Positions 7,153 to 15,429 of a stretch of DNA of 64,000 nt are shown piece by piece. Every line of letters starts with the position of its first letter. The first letter of the stretch is position 1. Made by a program: the position numbers and the translations under genes. Source of the stretch: Mariprofundaceae bacterium (GTDB taxonomy: Bacteria > Pseudomonadota > Zetaproteobacteria > Mariprofundales > Mariprofundaceae). Where the stretch lies: the NCBI GenBank assembly GCA_030950925.1, contig JAUZQO010000029.1, forward strand, positions 1 through 64,000. Reading direction: 5' to 3'. The notes under the pieces were generated by a model that saw only the letters and a program-made list of their open reading frames with translations, had not been told where the DNA came from and ran no database searches.

Positions 7153-9840
7153 TTACTTGTTGGAAAGTAAACGCTTCATTTCTGGCACACATGAGCCACA
7201 CCCTGTCCCTGCCATGGTACAACCTTTGAGTTTCTCAATAGAATCAGAGCCCGCTTCAATGGCCCCTTTGAGTTCCAATTCACCCACATTATTACAAGCA
7301 CAAATGATTTTACCTTTGGTATCTTGTTTATCCACAGGTCCACCTGGGGCAAGTAAATACGGACGCAACTCACCCACATCACGACCTTCTAGCATCAACT
7401 TTCTCAGCCACTTGGCTTCGTGAATATCACCACCCACCCAGCGCACTGCTACCAAATGTCCATCATCCAGCCATGCTTTCCGATGAATACCATGTTTGCG
7501 ATCCGAATAGGTCAGGGTTTCAAAGCTTTGCCCTTGCTCTAACATCTGATCCAAACGTTTGTGTTGCTCATATTTTAAGGCTTTGGTGCATGCTAATTCA
7601 ATCGAAGTGACGGGGTGATCTGTCCCAGCACAAGCGGTGACACCATAGGTATAGCCTTGAATCATCTCTTGCCCCAAAGCCATTTTATTTCCTGCCATCA
7701 ACATCATACCACGCCATGCAGGTTCAAACTTTTCGATTTGTACCGCTGAATGTTTAAATTCGGGTTCTTTGGAATAGGGGTCAACCACCGATTTTGTGAC
7801 TTGGTTGGCACCACCACTAGGTGCTGTCATTTTACCCCAGTGCATGGGTAAAAAAACGACACCTTCGCGAATATCTCGGTTGATGTTGACTGTTGTAATG
7901 GTTTGCCCTCGACGTGAACGCACGATAACCAAATCATCCTCATCAATGTTATAGGCTCCAGCATCATCTGGGTGTATTTGCAATGCTGGTGCTGATACAT
8001 GCTGCATCAATGATGGAACATTGCCTGTTTTGGTCATGGTATGCCATTGATCGCGAATGCGACCCGTGGTGAGTGACATGGGGTATGTAGTATCCGTGGG
8101 TTCTGCCACAGAACGATAAGTCACATCTATAAAATGCGCTAAACCATCAGCAGTTTCAAACTTACCATGTTCATATAAGCGTTTGGTCTCACCAACGCTT
8201 GATCCGATTGGAAAAGGCCATTGTTGAGCCCCATGTTCATCCAGCAACGCATAAGACAAGCCTGTGATGTCAATATCTTTACCCTTGGTCAGTCCACGAT
8301 GCTCATTAAACACCGCTTCGGTGCTTTCAAACGAAAAAGAGTTGTGCCAATCTTTGTCCAATTTTTCACCAAGTTTGATACCGAAATCAGCGGCTATTTT
8401 CCAATCATTGCGGGATAAACCCGCCGCTGGCAACGCTTGCTGTAAATGCGTGATACGACGTTCAGAATTGGTGACCGTGCCTTCTTTTTCAGCCCAGCCT
8501 GAGGCAGGGAATAAAATATGGGCAAAATTCGTGGTATCGGTGGGGTGATAGGCATCCGAGACCATCACCAACTCAGCTTTCTTCAAGGCTGCTTCCACTT
8601 TCTTGCTATCGGGCATGGATACAATCGGGTTGGTGCAAGCAATCCACACCGCTTTTACTTTGCCTGATTCAAGCCCATCAAACAACTCAGTCGCCGTTAA
8701 ACCAGGTGTTTTCGGCACATCATTCACGCCCCAATAATCAGCAACTTCTTTCCGGTGTTCAGGATTGGTGTAATCCCTATGTGCTGCCAACATATTCGCT
8801 AACCCGCCGACTTCACGACCTCCCATGGCATTGGGTTGCCCTGTCAGTGAAAAAGGGCCGCAACCAGGCTTACCCACTTGCCCAGTTGCCAAATGCAAAT
8901 TGATTAAGGCATTGTTTTTATCCGTTCCCGAAGTGGATTGGTTTAAACCCATCGTCCAAAATGACACCGTTTTATTTTCAGCAAACCACAATGCCGCTTT
9001 GACAATATCCGCAGCATCCAAGCCACAGATCGCTGCTGCTTTACGCGGTGTCATTGCACCGACCCTTTCGGCTAAAGCATCAAAGCCTTGTGTATATTGT
9101 TCGATATAGTTGATGTCGGTTAAACCTTCCCAAATCATCACATTGAGCATGGCTTGCATCAGTGGTACATCCGTTCCAGGTTTTAATGGAAGGTATAAAT
9201 CAGCGATGGAGCAGGTATCGGTACGGCGCGGGTCTGCCACAATAATTTTCAAATTAGGGTTGGCTTCTTTGGCGGCTTCCATGCGCCGAAAGATAATTGG
9301 ATGTGCGTAAGCAGGATTCGCACCAATAATAAAATAAGACTCTGCCAGTTCAATATCTTCGTAACAGGTGGGCGGTCCATCTGCACCAAAGGCGCGCTTA
9401 TAAGCCACCACTGCCGAGGACATGCAAAGTCTAGAATTGGTATCAATATTGTTCGAGCCAATAAAACCTTTCATCAATTTATTGAACACATAATAATCTT
9501 CGGTCAATAACTGCCCCGACACATAAAATGCAACGGCATCAGGCCCATGTTCTTGAATAATCTTGGCAAATTTATCTGCCCCATAGTCAAGTGCAGTATC
9601 CCAATCAACAGGTGCAAAAGGCGCATTGAGTGAAGTGCGTAGTTGGGGGTGTAATAAGCGATCATGGGTGCTTATGGTATGATGTAGTTCCCGACCTTTC
9701 GAACATAGTTTCCCTCGGTTGGTTGGATGATGAACATCACCACGCAATGAAATAATTCGCTGACCATCGGTTTCAAGGCGAATGCCACACCCTGTACCAC
9801 AATACGAACATGCACTATTGACTGTTTTGGTCATTTCCAC
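7153..9840 (-). CDS. nasA: Assimilatory nitrate reductase catalytic subunit with C-terminal BFD domain
   Basis: This 895-residue cytosolic molybdoenzyme reduces nitrate to nitrite. The N-terminus carries the [4Fe-4S] cluster motif CSYCGTGCG ... KLCSKG within the first 50 residues. The middle is the Mo-bis-PGD catalytic body (NSRLCMSSAVVAYKRAFGAD, GLNQSTSGTDKNNALINLH). Residues about 600-720 form the molydopterin dinucleotide-binding domain. The last 55 residues are a BFD-like [2Fe-2S] domain (ICACNNVG ... GTGCGSC), as in Klebsiella-type NasA. There is no Tat signal, in line with an assimilatory role. It is last in the nirB-nirD-nirC-nasA run. Confidence 0.95.
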   Translation of the reverse strand: MEMTKTVNSACSYCGTGCGIRLETDGQRIISLRGDVHHPTNRGKLCSKGRELHHTISTHDRLLHPQLRTSLNAPFAPVDWDTALDYGADKFAKIIQEHGPDAVAFYVSGQLLTEDYYVFNKLMKGFIGSNNIDTNSRLCMSSAVVAYKRAFGADGPPTCYEDIELAESYFIIGANPAYAHPIIFRRMEAAKEANPNLKIIVADPRRTDTCSIADLYLPLKPGTDVPLMQAMLNVMIWEGLTDINYIEQYTQGFDALAERVGAMTPRKAAAICGLDAADIVKAALWFAENKTVSFWTMGLNQSTSGTDKNNALINLHLATGQVGKPGCGPFSLTGQPNAMGGREVGGLANMLAAHRDYTNPEHRKEVADYWGVNDVPKTPGLTATELFDGLESGKVKAVWIACTNPIVSMPDSKKVEAALKKAELVMVSDAYHPTDTTNFAHILFPASGWAEKEGTVTNSERRITHLQQALPAAGLSRNDWKIAADFGIKLGEKLDKDWHNSFSFESTEAVFNEHRGLTKGKDIDITGLSYALLDEHGAQQWPFPIGSSVGETKRLYEHGKFETADGLAHFIDVTYRSVAEPTDTTYPMSLTTGRIRDQWHTMTKTGNVPSLMQHVSAPALQIHPDDAGAYNIDEDDLVIVRSRRGQTITTVNINRDIREGVVFLPMHWGKMTAPSGGANQVTKSVVDPYSKEPEFKHSAVQIEKFEPAWRGMMLMAGNKMALGQEMIQGYTYGVTACAGTDHPVTSIELACTKALKYEQHKRLDQMLEQGQSFETLTYSDRKHGIHRKAWLDDGHLVAVRWVGGDIHEAKWLRKLMLEGRDVGELRPYLLAPGGPVDKQDTKGKIICACNNVGELELKGAIEAGSDSIEKLKGCTMAGTGCGSCVPEMKRLLSNK

Positions 9841-9922
9841 TCCTATTCTATTTCATTCAAAATTTACCGCAGAGGTGCGGAGGCGCAGAGAAAGCAAAAC
9901 CATACAGGTATTTTTAAGCTAC

Positions 9923-9942
9923 TAAAAACTAAGCCAAGCTTA
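9923..9942 (-). terminator. Weak terminator-like hairpin after nirC
   Basis: A 5-bp stem (9930-9934 with 9938-9942) is followed on the minus strand by a short U-rich run. It is small and may only attenuate transcription into nasA. The rest of 9841-9965 holds a short ccgca/tgcgg hairpin in a gcagag-rich stretch near 9868-9885. Confidence 0.4.
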
Positions 9943-9965
9943 ACAATATCTAATTATTTTTAGCC

Positions 9966-10769
9966 TTATAAAGCAGCTTCTTTTTTTCTAGCGGTGATAT
10001 AAAGTGCCATGCCAGTAAATAACATACCACCAATAATATTCCCTAAAATAACGGGAATTTCATTGTATGCCCACCATTCGCCAATACTGATATTTGCACC
10101 CAGCATGATGCCTGCTGGAATGACAAACATATTCACAATGGCATGTTCATAACCAAGTGCGAAAAAAGTCATAATAGGCAACCACATCGCAGCAATCTTT
10201 CCAATGGTGGTGGTTGATGTCAGTGCCATCACTGCACCAAGCGTGACCATCCAGTTACACAATAGCGCACTGGTAAATGCAGAAATCGTACCATTGAAGC
10301 CCAACGCTCCATAAGCAAGGGTTTTATGTTCAGCCACGGCGATAATTTTTTTGGCTGCTGCAATCGTTGTTGGATCAATATGCCCCATTTTGGTGATGAC
10401 AATATAATACAAAAATGCATATAGCACACTGCCAATCAAGTTGCCGATCAACACCCATGTCCAGTTAAATGCCAGCTTACTCATGGTCGTTCGACCATCC
10501 ATGACTGCAATAGGAAGAAGAGCAAAATTGCCTGTGGCTAGTTCCAGACCCAGTAAAATAATCATGACGAAGCCAACAGGGAAGATAATTGCGCCGACAA
10601 TTCCCAAGCCTGTCTGGGTAATAGCAGTGATTGCAAGTGTCGTGGCATAACCTAAAAATACGCCCGATAAAGCGCCCCGAATTAACAAATCTTTGATGCC
10701 AAGGTTTGCCTTGTTGGCTCCCGCTTTCAACATGTTTTCGACAACATCTTCTGGTTTAACATACGCCAT
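9966..10769 (-). CDS. nirC: Formate/nitrite transporter family channel (NirC-like)
   Basis: The 267-residue inner-membrane protein has six hydrophobic segments and the FNT motif GLELATGNFALLP. NWTWVLIGNLIGS and LLCNWMVTLGAVMA follow, the latter being the repeated LxCNW signature. AGGAG stands about 7 bases before the ATG. Sitting between the nitrite and nitrate reductase genes it most likely moves nitrite (or nitrate/nitrite exchange) for assimilation. Confidence 0.92.
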   Translation of the reverse strand: MAYVKPEDVVENMLKAGANKANLGIKDLLIRGALSGVFLGYATTLAITAITQTGLGIVGAIIFPVGFVMIILLGLELATGNFALLPIAVMDGRTTMSKLAFNWTWVLIGNLIGSVLYAFLYYIVITKMGHIDPTTIAAAKKIIAVAEHKTLAYGALGFNGTISAFTSALLCNWMVTLGAVMALTSTTTIGKIAAMWLPIMTFFALGYEHAIVNMFVIPAGIMLGANISIGEWWAYNEIPVILGNIIGGMLFTGMALYITARKKEAAL

Positions 10770-10839
10770 TTTGTTCTCCTTTTACACAGCCTTTATATCC
10801 ATTTTTACAGAAAAAATACTGACATAATATTTTTTATTT

Positions 10840-10869
10840 CTCGTTCCCATGAAAGAGCATGGGAACGAG
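10840..10869. other. Perfect 12-bp stem-loop between nirD and nirC
   Basis: 10840-10851 pairs perfectly with 10858-10869 around a 6-base loop. Neither strand has a U-tract after the stem; on the minus strand it is followed by A-rich sequence. It may protect or process the nirBD transcript and lower nirC-nasA expression. Confidence 0.6.
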
Positions 10870-10877
10870 TCAAAAAA

Positions 10878-11201
10878 TCAATCTAGACTTAACAACACCT
10901 GACCATTTTCAACTTTCACAGGATACGTTTTCACACAGCCCTCATCGGGCGCAGCTACTTTTCCATCGTCCAAATGAATGCGCCAGTTATGCAGTGGGCA
11001 TAAAATATCATCACCTGAAACAATCCCTTCAGCCAATGGCCCTTGCTTGTGAGGGCAACGATTTTCCACTGCTTTCACCCGATCATCGGTTAAACGAAAC
11101 ACCGCAATAATGGTATCTCCAGCTTTCACTGTTCGTGCTTGTGATGGTGGAATCTCATCCAATGCACAGACTTTAATCCAGTTTTTGTTTGCTTCACTCA
11201 T
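10878..11201 (-). CDS. nirD: Nitrite reductase small subunit NirD
   Basis: The 107-residue protein is a Rieske-type [2Fe-2S] domain, with ligand pairs CPHKQGPLAEG and CPLHNWRIHL. It partners the large siroheme subunit NirB in NADH-dependent reduction of nitrite to ammonia in the cytosol. It starts 3 bases after nirB ends. Confidence 0.94.
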   Translation of the reverse strand: MSEANKNWIKVCALDEIPPSQARTVKAGDTIIAVFRLTDDRVKAVENRCPHKQGPLAEGIVSGDDILCPLHNWRIHLDDGKVAAPDEGCVKTYPVKVENGQVLLSLD

Positions 11202-11204
11202 GAC

Positions 11205-13661
11205 TTAAACCTCGGCTACGACAGGAATATCAATGGGTGTATATTCCGTAAATGTTTGTTGTTGTTTTTCTGCATCGGCAACACGCTCTGCCCAAGGATC
11301 TTGATCTTGTGTATCCAAATAGACTTTTAAACGTTCGATCAATGCTTGGCGGTTGGCGAAATCATCCACCACAGCAGCTTTGATGGATGCTAAGCCCACC
11401 CGTTGTTGCCAAGGCGCACAACGCTCGTTGTGACGACCAGTTTCACGATAATGTTGCAAATAAGCCTTACAAATTGCTTCGACTTCTTCAGCAGTTTCCA
11501 CCAAGCACAACAACTCGGTCGCCACCACATGCACACCACCATTACCACCCGTGCTAATTTCCCAGCCACCTTCCACACCCACAATACCAATATCTTTAAT
11601 CGTCGCTTCCGCACAGTTCCGTGGGCAACCTGATACACCCAATTTTACCTTGGCAGGAAACCAAATACGTTCCAGTTGTTTTTCCAAGTGAATACCAAGT
11701 GCCGTCGAATCTTGTGTACCAAAGCGACACCATTTTGAACCCACACAGGTTTTTACCGTACGCAAGGATTTACCATAAGCATAACCCGATGGCATATCCA
11801 AATCCTTCCACATAGCCGTTAAATCTTCTTTTTTCACGCCCAACAAATCAATACGCTGACCACCTGTAATTTTCACAGTGGGTACATTGTATTTCTTGGC
11901 AACAGTGGCAATGCGAATCAAATCATCTGGCGTGGTTTCACCACCATAAATTCGAGGAATCACTGAAAAAGTCCCATCTTTTTGAATGTTGGCATGCATT
12001 TTTTCATTGACGACGCGGGAGGTGCGATCTTCTTCTGAATCTTCAGGCCAAACCATACTGATATAATAATTCAAAGCAGGCCGACAGACATGGCAGCCTT
12101 CACCTTTCCAGTCCAATACACTCATGACTTCGCGAACCATGGTGAGTTTCTTACGTTTGATTTGTTCTTTGACTTGTTCGTGGTTCATCTCTGTACAGCT
12201 ACAAATCGGGTCATGCTCTGATTCCACAAACGCCGTACCTAAGGTGGATGCAAGAATCTGATCGACCAAACCTGCACAACCACCACATGAGCCAGCGGCT
12301 TTGGTGCAAGCGGTGATTTCTTTGCGTGTGGTTAAACCATCTTTGACTATGGAGTCCACTACCTCTTTTTTGGTCACACCATTGCAACCACAGACCACCG
12401 TATCATCGCTCATGGCAGAGGCTAAATCTTCACCTGAATGCCCCGCATCTCCTAGCCCCGATGCTGAAAATAGCATGGTTGAGCGTTGCTCCGATACATC
12501 CTTACCATCTTGCATCCACTGGAAAAATGTCGGACCATCAGCAGTATCACCAAACATGACCACGCCTTTGATTTTATCATCTTCCAAGACGATTTTTTTA
12601 TAAACGCCGCCAACTTTATCCATCAATTCAATAATATCGGCACCAGGTGTGCCCATAAAATCACCTGCTGAGAACACGTCCACACCTGAAATCTTCAACT
12701 TTGTGGAGACCACGGAGCCTTGATAGGTTTTCAAACCTTGCCCTGTAATCATATACGCCAATGTTTTGGCCTGTTCGAATAGTGGGGCAACCAAACCATA
12801 AGCAATGCCGCGATGTTCTGCACATTCACCCACAGAATAGACCGAAGGATCGGTGACAGATTGCATGTAATCATTCACCACGATGCCGCGATTACAAAAC
12901 AAGCCACAGTCTTTTGCCAATGCCATATTGGGGCGAATACCCACCGCCATAATCAATAAATCACAATCCAAGGATGTGCCATCTTTGAATGTTAAACCTG
13001 TGACGCGCTCATCACCCACAACTGCGGTTGTTAATGTGGAGGTCTTAAATGCCATGCCTTGGTTTTCCAGCTCTGTACGCAGCATTTCACCTGCGGGTGT
13101 ATCCAGTTGCATATTCATCAACGTGGCTTGATCGTGAATGACTGTGGCTTGCATGCCTAAATGCATCAAGCCCTTGGCAGCTTCAAGCCCTAAAAGACCA
13201 CCGCCAATCACCGCTGCTTTCTTATATTTTTTAGATGCTTCCACCATGGTATCGCAATCATCAATATCACGAAATGCCATCACACCTTGTTTATCATGGC
13301 CTGGAATAGGGATAATGAAGGGATTTGAACCTGTGGCGATAATTAAAGTATCATACTTTGCTTCAGTACCATCTTCAGCAATGACTTTTCTATAACCGCG
13401 TTGAATTTCTTTGATGGGTTTGCCCATATGCAAGGTGATGTCGTTATCGGCATACCACTGTTCATCATTGAGGATAATGTCTTCGATGGTGGTATCACCA
13501 GCAAGCACGGGTGAGAGCATGATTCGGTTGTAGTTGGGATATTTTTCGGCACCGAAAATCGTAATATCAAACATATCAGGGTTGGCTTTAAGAATCTCTT
13601 CAATGGCACGTACACCCGCCATACCATTACCAATCATCACCAGTTTCTTCTTATTGCTCAT
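11205..13661 (-). CDS. nirB: Nitrite reductase (NADH) large subunit NirB
   Basis: The 818-residue protein has the expected domain order. An FAD/NADH oxidoreductase region (MIGNGMAGVRAIEEIL, AAVIGGGLLGLEAAKGL) comes first. Two BFD-like [2Fe-2S] segments follow (VCGCNGVTKK ... GSCGGCAG; ICSCTEMN ... GCHVCRPALNYY). The C-terminal siroheme and [4Fe-4S] domain has KTCVGSKWCRFGTQDS and SGCPRNCAEATIKDIG. GAGG precedes the ATG. A sigma-54-like promoter lies 47-62 bases upstream. It heads the nirB-nirD-nirC-nasA cluster, divergent from narK. Confidence 0.96.
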   Translation of the reverse strand: MSNKKKLVMIGNGMAGVRAIEEILKANPDMFDITIFGAEKYPNYNRIMLSPVLAGDTTIEDIILNDEQWYADNDITLHMGKPIKEIQRGYRKVIAEDGTEAKYDTLIIATGSNPFIIPIPGHDKQGVMAFRDIDDCDTMVEASKKYKKAAVIGGGLLGLEAAKGLMHLGMQATVIHDQATLMNMQLDTPAGEMLRTELENQGMAFKTSTLTTAVVGDERVTGLTFKDGTSLDCDLLIMAVGIRPNMALAKDCGLFCNRGIVVNDYMQSVTDPSVYSVGECAEHRGIAYGLVAPLFEQAKTLAYMITGQGLKTYQGSVVSTKLKISGVDVFSAGDFMGTPGADIIELMDKVGGVYKKIVLEDDKIKGVVMFGDTADGPTFFQWMQDGKDVSEQRSTMLFSASGLGDAGHSGEDLASAMSDDTVVCGCNGVTKKEVVDSIVKDGLTTRKEITACTKAAGSCGGCAGLVDQILASTLGTAFVESEHDPICSCTEMNHEQVKEQIKRKKLTMVREVMSVLDWKGEGCHVCRPALNYYISMVWPEDSEEDRTSRVVNEKMHANIQKDGTFSVIPRIYGGETTPDDLIRIATVAKKYNVPTVKITGGQRIDLLGVKKEDLTAMWKDLDMPSGYAYGKSLRTVKTCVGSKWCRFGTQDSTALGIHLEKQLERIWFPAKVKLGVSGCPRNCAEATIKDIGIVGVEGGWEISTGGNGGVHVVATELLCLVETAEEVEAICKAYLQHYRETGRHNERCAPWQQRVGLASIKAAVVDDFANRQALIERLKVYLDTQDQDPWAERVADAEKQQQTFTEYTPIDIPVVAEV

Positions 13662-13707
13662 CTCAACCTCACAGGTAAATAATTTAATTTAATTGCAACA
13701 CGAACTA

Positions 13708-13723
13708 AGCAATATCTGTGCCT
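13708..13723 (-). promoter_or_regulatory. Candidate sigma-54 (-24/-12) promoter for nirB
   Basis: Read on the minus strand the site is aGGCACagatatTGCt. The invariant GG and GC are spaced as in the TGGCAC-N5-TTGCW consensus, and TTGCT is intact. A start site about 12 bases downstream would give a leader of roughly 35 bases. It is found by eye only. Confidence 0.6.
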
Positions 13724-13874
13724 AAATAAAAATGTTGTTTTTAAGCCAAAAACCGGCGCATTTATTTTTATAGTGCATAATATTTAGGCATTAAATATCT
13801 ATTATCTAGGCATTTGATCGCATTAAAACAAAATACAATCAAGTTTTTAAGCCAAATAAAGCAAAAAACATGCT

Positions 13875-13890
13875 TGGCAGCGGGCTTGCT
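13875..13890 (+). promoter_or_regulatory. Candidate sigma-54 (-24/-12) promoter for narK
   Basis: The site TGGCAGCGGGCTTGCT keeps GG and GC at the exact sigma-54 spacing. Expected transcription start is near 13900, about 58 bases before the narK ATG. Between this and the opposing nirB site lie several TAGGCATT / GTGCCTAAAT-like elements (about 13718-13826) that could bind an activator such as an NtrC-type protein; they do not match the NtrC consensus well. Confidence 0.6.
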
Positions 13891-13958
13891 CAAAGACCTA
13901 GCAACACCAACTCATCAATAGATATACAAATTTTGATTCTTTTAGGAGCCATACAACC

Positions 13959-15425
13959 ATGAGTACATCGACGCTAAGCTCGAATTTCCTAGCCTTTACA
14001 GGACGAGCAAAAATACTACATATGACATGGCTCGCCTTTTTCATCACCTTCCTAGTATGGTTTAGTCACGCACCACTCTTACTCGCCATTCAAGAATCCT
14101 TTGGGCTTTCCGATCAACAAATTAAAACCCTACTTATTCTTAATGTGGCACTTACCATCCCAGCTCGAATCATCACAGGCATGTTGGTGGATCATTTTGG
14201 GCCTCGAAAAATGTATTCTGTCATGTTGTTGCTCACTGCCGTATTATGTTTTTTCTTTGCCACGGCAAACAGTTTTGAGACACTGGCACTTACCCGTTTT
14301 TTATTGGGTTTTGTGGGCGCGGGTTTTGTCATTGGCATTCGCATGATTAGCGAATGGTACCCTGCCAAACAATTGGGTTTGGCTGAGGGGATTTACAAAG
14401 GCTTGGGCAACACTGGCTCTGCTGTCGCAGCCATTACACTGCCCACCTTAGCGGTGATGTTTGGTGGCGACGATGGCTGGCGTTATGCTACGGGTATAAC
14501 AGGTATCATCGCATTGGTTTATGCTTTCATCTATTATGCATCCGTCACTGATACACCCGCTGGCTCAACCTATTTTAGACCCAATCGTTCAGGCGGCTTA
14601 GAAGTCTCTAGTAAGGGCGATTATTTTTTCTATTTACTCATGAATATCCCCATGTTTCTTGCCATGGCAGTATTAACTTGGAAAGTCGCAGGGCTTGGCT
14701 TGGTGAGCGAGTTGGCAGCAAATATTATTTATGGGGTACTGGTTGCTATTTATGCTTATCAAGCAAGCCAAATTCATAAGGTAAACAAAGATATTTTTGT
14801 CAAACCTGTGGCTGAAATTCACCGTTATAAATTTAAGCAAGTTGCCATCTTAAGTGTTGCTTACGCCGTCACTTTCGGTTCTGAATTAGCGGTTGTCTCG
14901 ATGCTTCCATTATTTTTCAAAAGCACGTTTATGATTCCCATTGCGCTTGCTGGCATCTTCGGTGCATGCTTTGCTTTAACTGATATTGTATCTTGCCCAT
15001 CGGGTGGTTTTTTCAGTGATAAGTTTGGACGCAAACGTTCATTGGTTGTGTTATTGTTGGGAGCTGCACTCGGCTTCTTGGGTATGTCTCAAATTTCGGG
15101 TGAATGGTCGATTGGTCTGGCGGTATTGATGATGATGGTGTCCTCATTTTGCTTGGGTGCTGCGGCAGGCAGTGTGTTTGCTGTTGTGCCTCTCATCAAA
15201 CGTCGTCTAACTGGGCAAATTGCAGGCTTGGTGGGTGCCTATGGAAATATTGGCGCGGTTATTTTCTTAACCGTATTCTCTCTCGTCCCAGCTTCAACAT
15301 TTTTTATCGTCATTGCAGGTGGCATTGCTTTTGCGGCAGTATGTTCCATGTTTTTGGATGAGCCGAAAGGTGTTATGGTTGAAGTGTTACCCGATGGAAC
15401 TGTAGAACGGATCGAGTTGCACTAA
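13959..15425 (+). CDS. narK: Nitrate/nitrite MFS transporter (NarK/NasA family)
   Basis: This 488-residue major facilitator has about 12 transmembrane segments and the nitrate-porter signatures GFVGAGFVIGIRMISEW and GLGNTGSAVAA. VDHFGPRKMYS is the MFS loop 2-3 motif. TAGGAG lies about 11 bases upstream of the ATG. It imports nitrate for the divergent reductase operon, and the PP2C/kinase fusion follows after 4 bases. Confidence 0.94.
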   Translation: MSTSTLSSNFLAFTGRAKILHMTWLAFFITFLVWFSHAPLLLAIQESFGLSDQQIKTLLILNVALTIPARIITGMLVDHFGPRKMYSVMLLLTAVLCFFFATANSFETLALTRFLLGFVGAGFVIGIRMISEWYPAKQLGLAEGIYKGLGNTGSAVAAITLPTLAVMFGGDDGWRYATGITGIIALVYAFIYYASVTDTPAGSTYFRPNRSGGLEVSSKGDYFFYLLMNIPMFLAMAVLTWKVAGLGLVSELAANIIYGVLVAIYAYQASQIHKVNKDIFVKPVAEIHRYKFKQVAILSVAYAVTFGSELAVVSMLPLFFKSTFMIPIALAGIFGACFALTDIVSCPSGGFFSDKFGRKRSLVVLLLGAALGFLGMSQISGEWSIGLAVLMMMVSSFCLGAAAGSVFAVVPLIKRRLTGQIAGLVGAYGNIGAVIFLTVFSLVPASTFFIVIAGGIAFAAVCSMFLDEPKGVMVEVLPDGTVERIELH

Positions 15426-15429
15426 GAAC

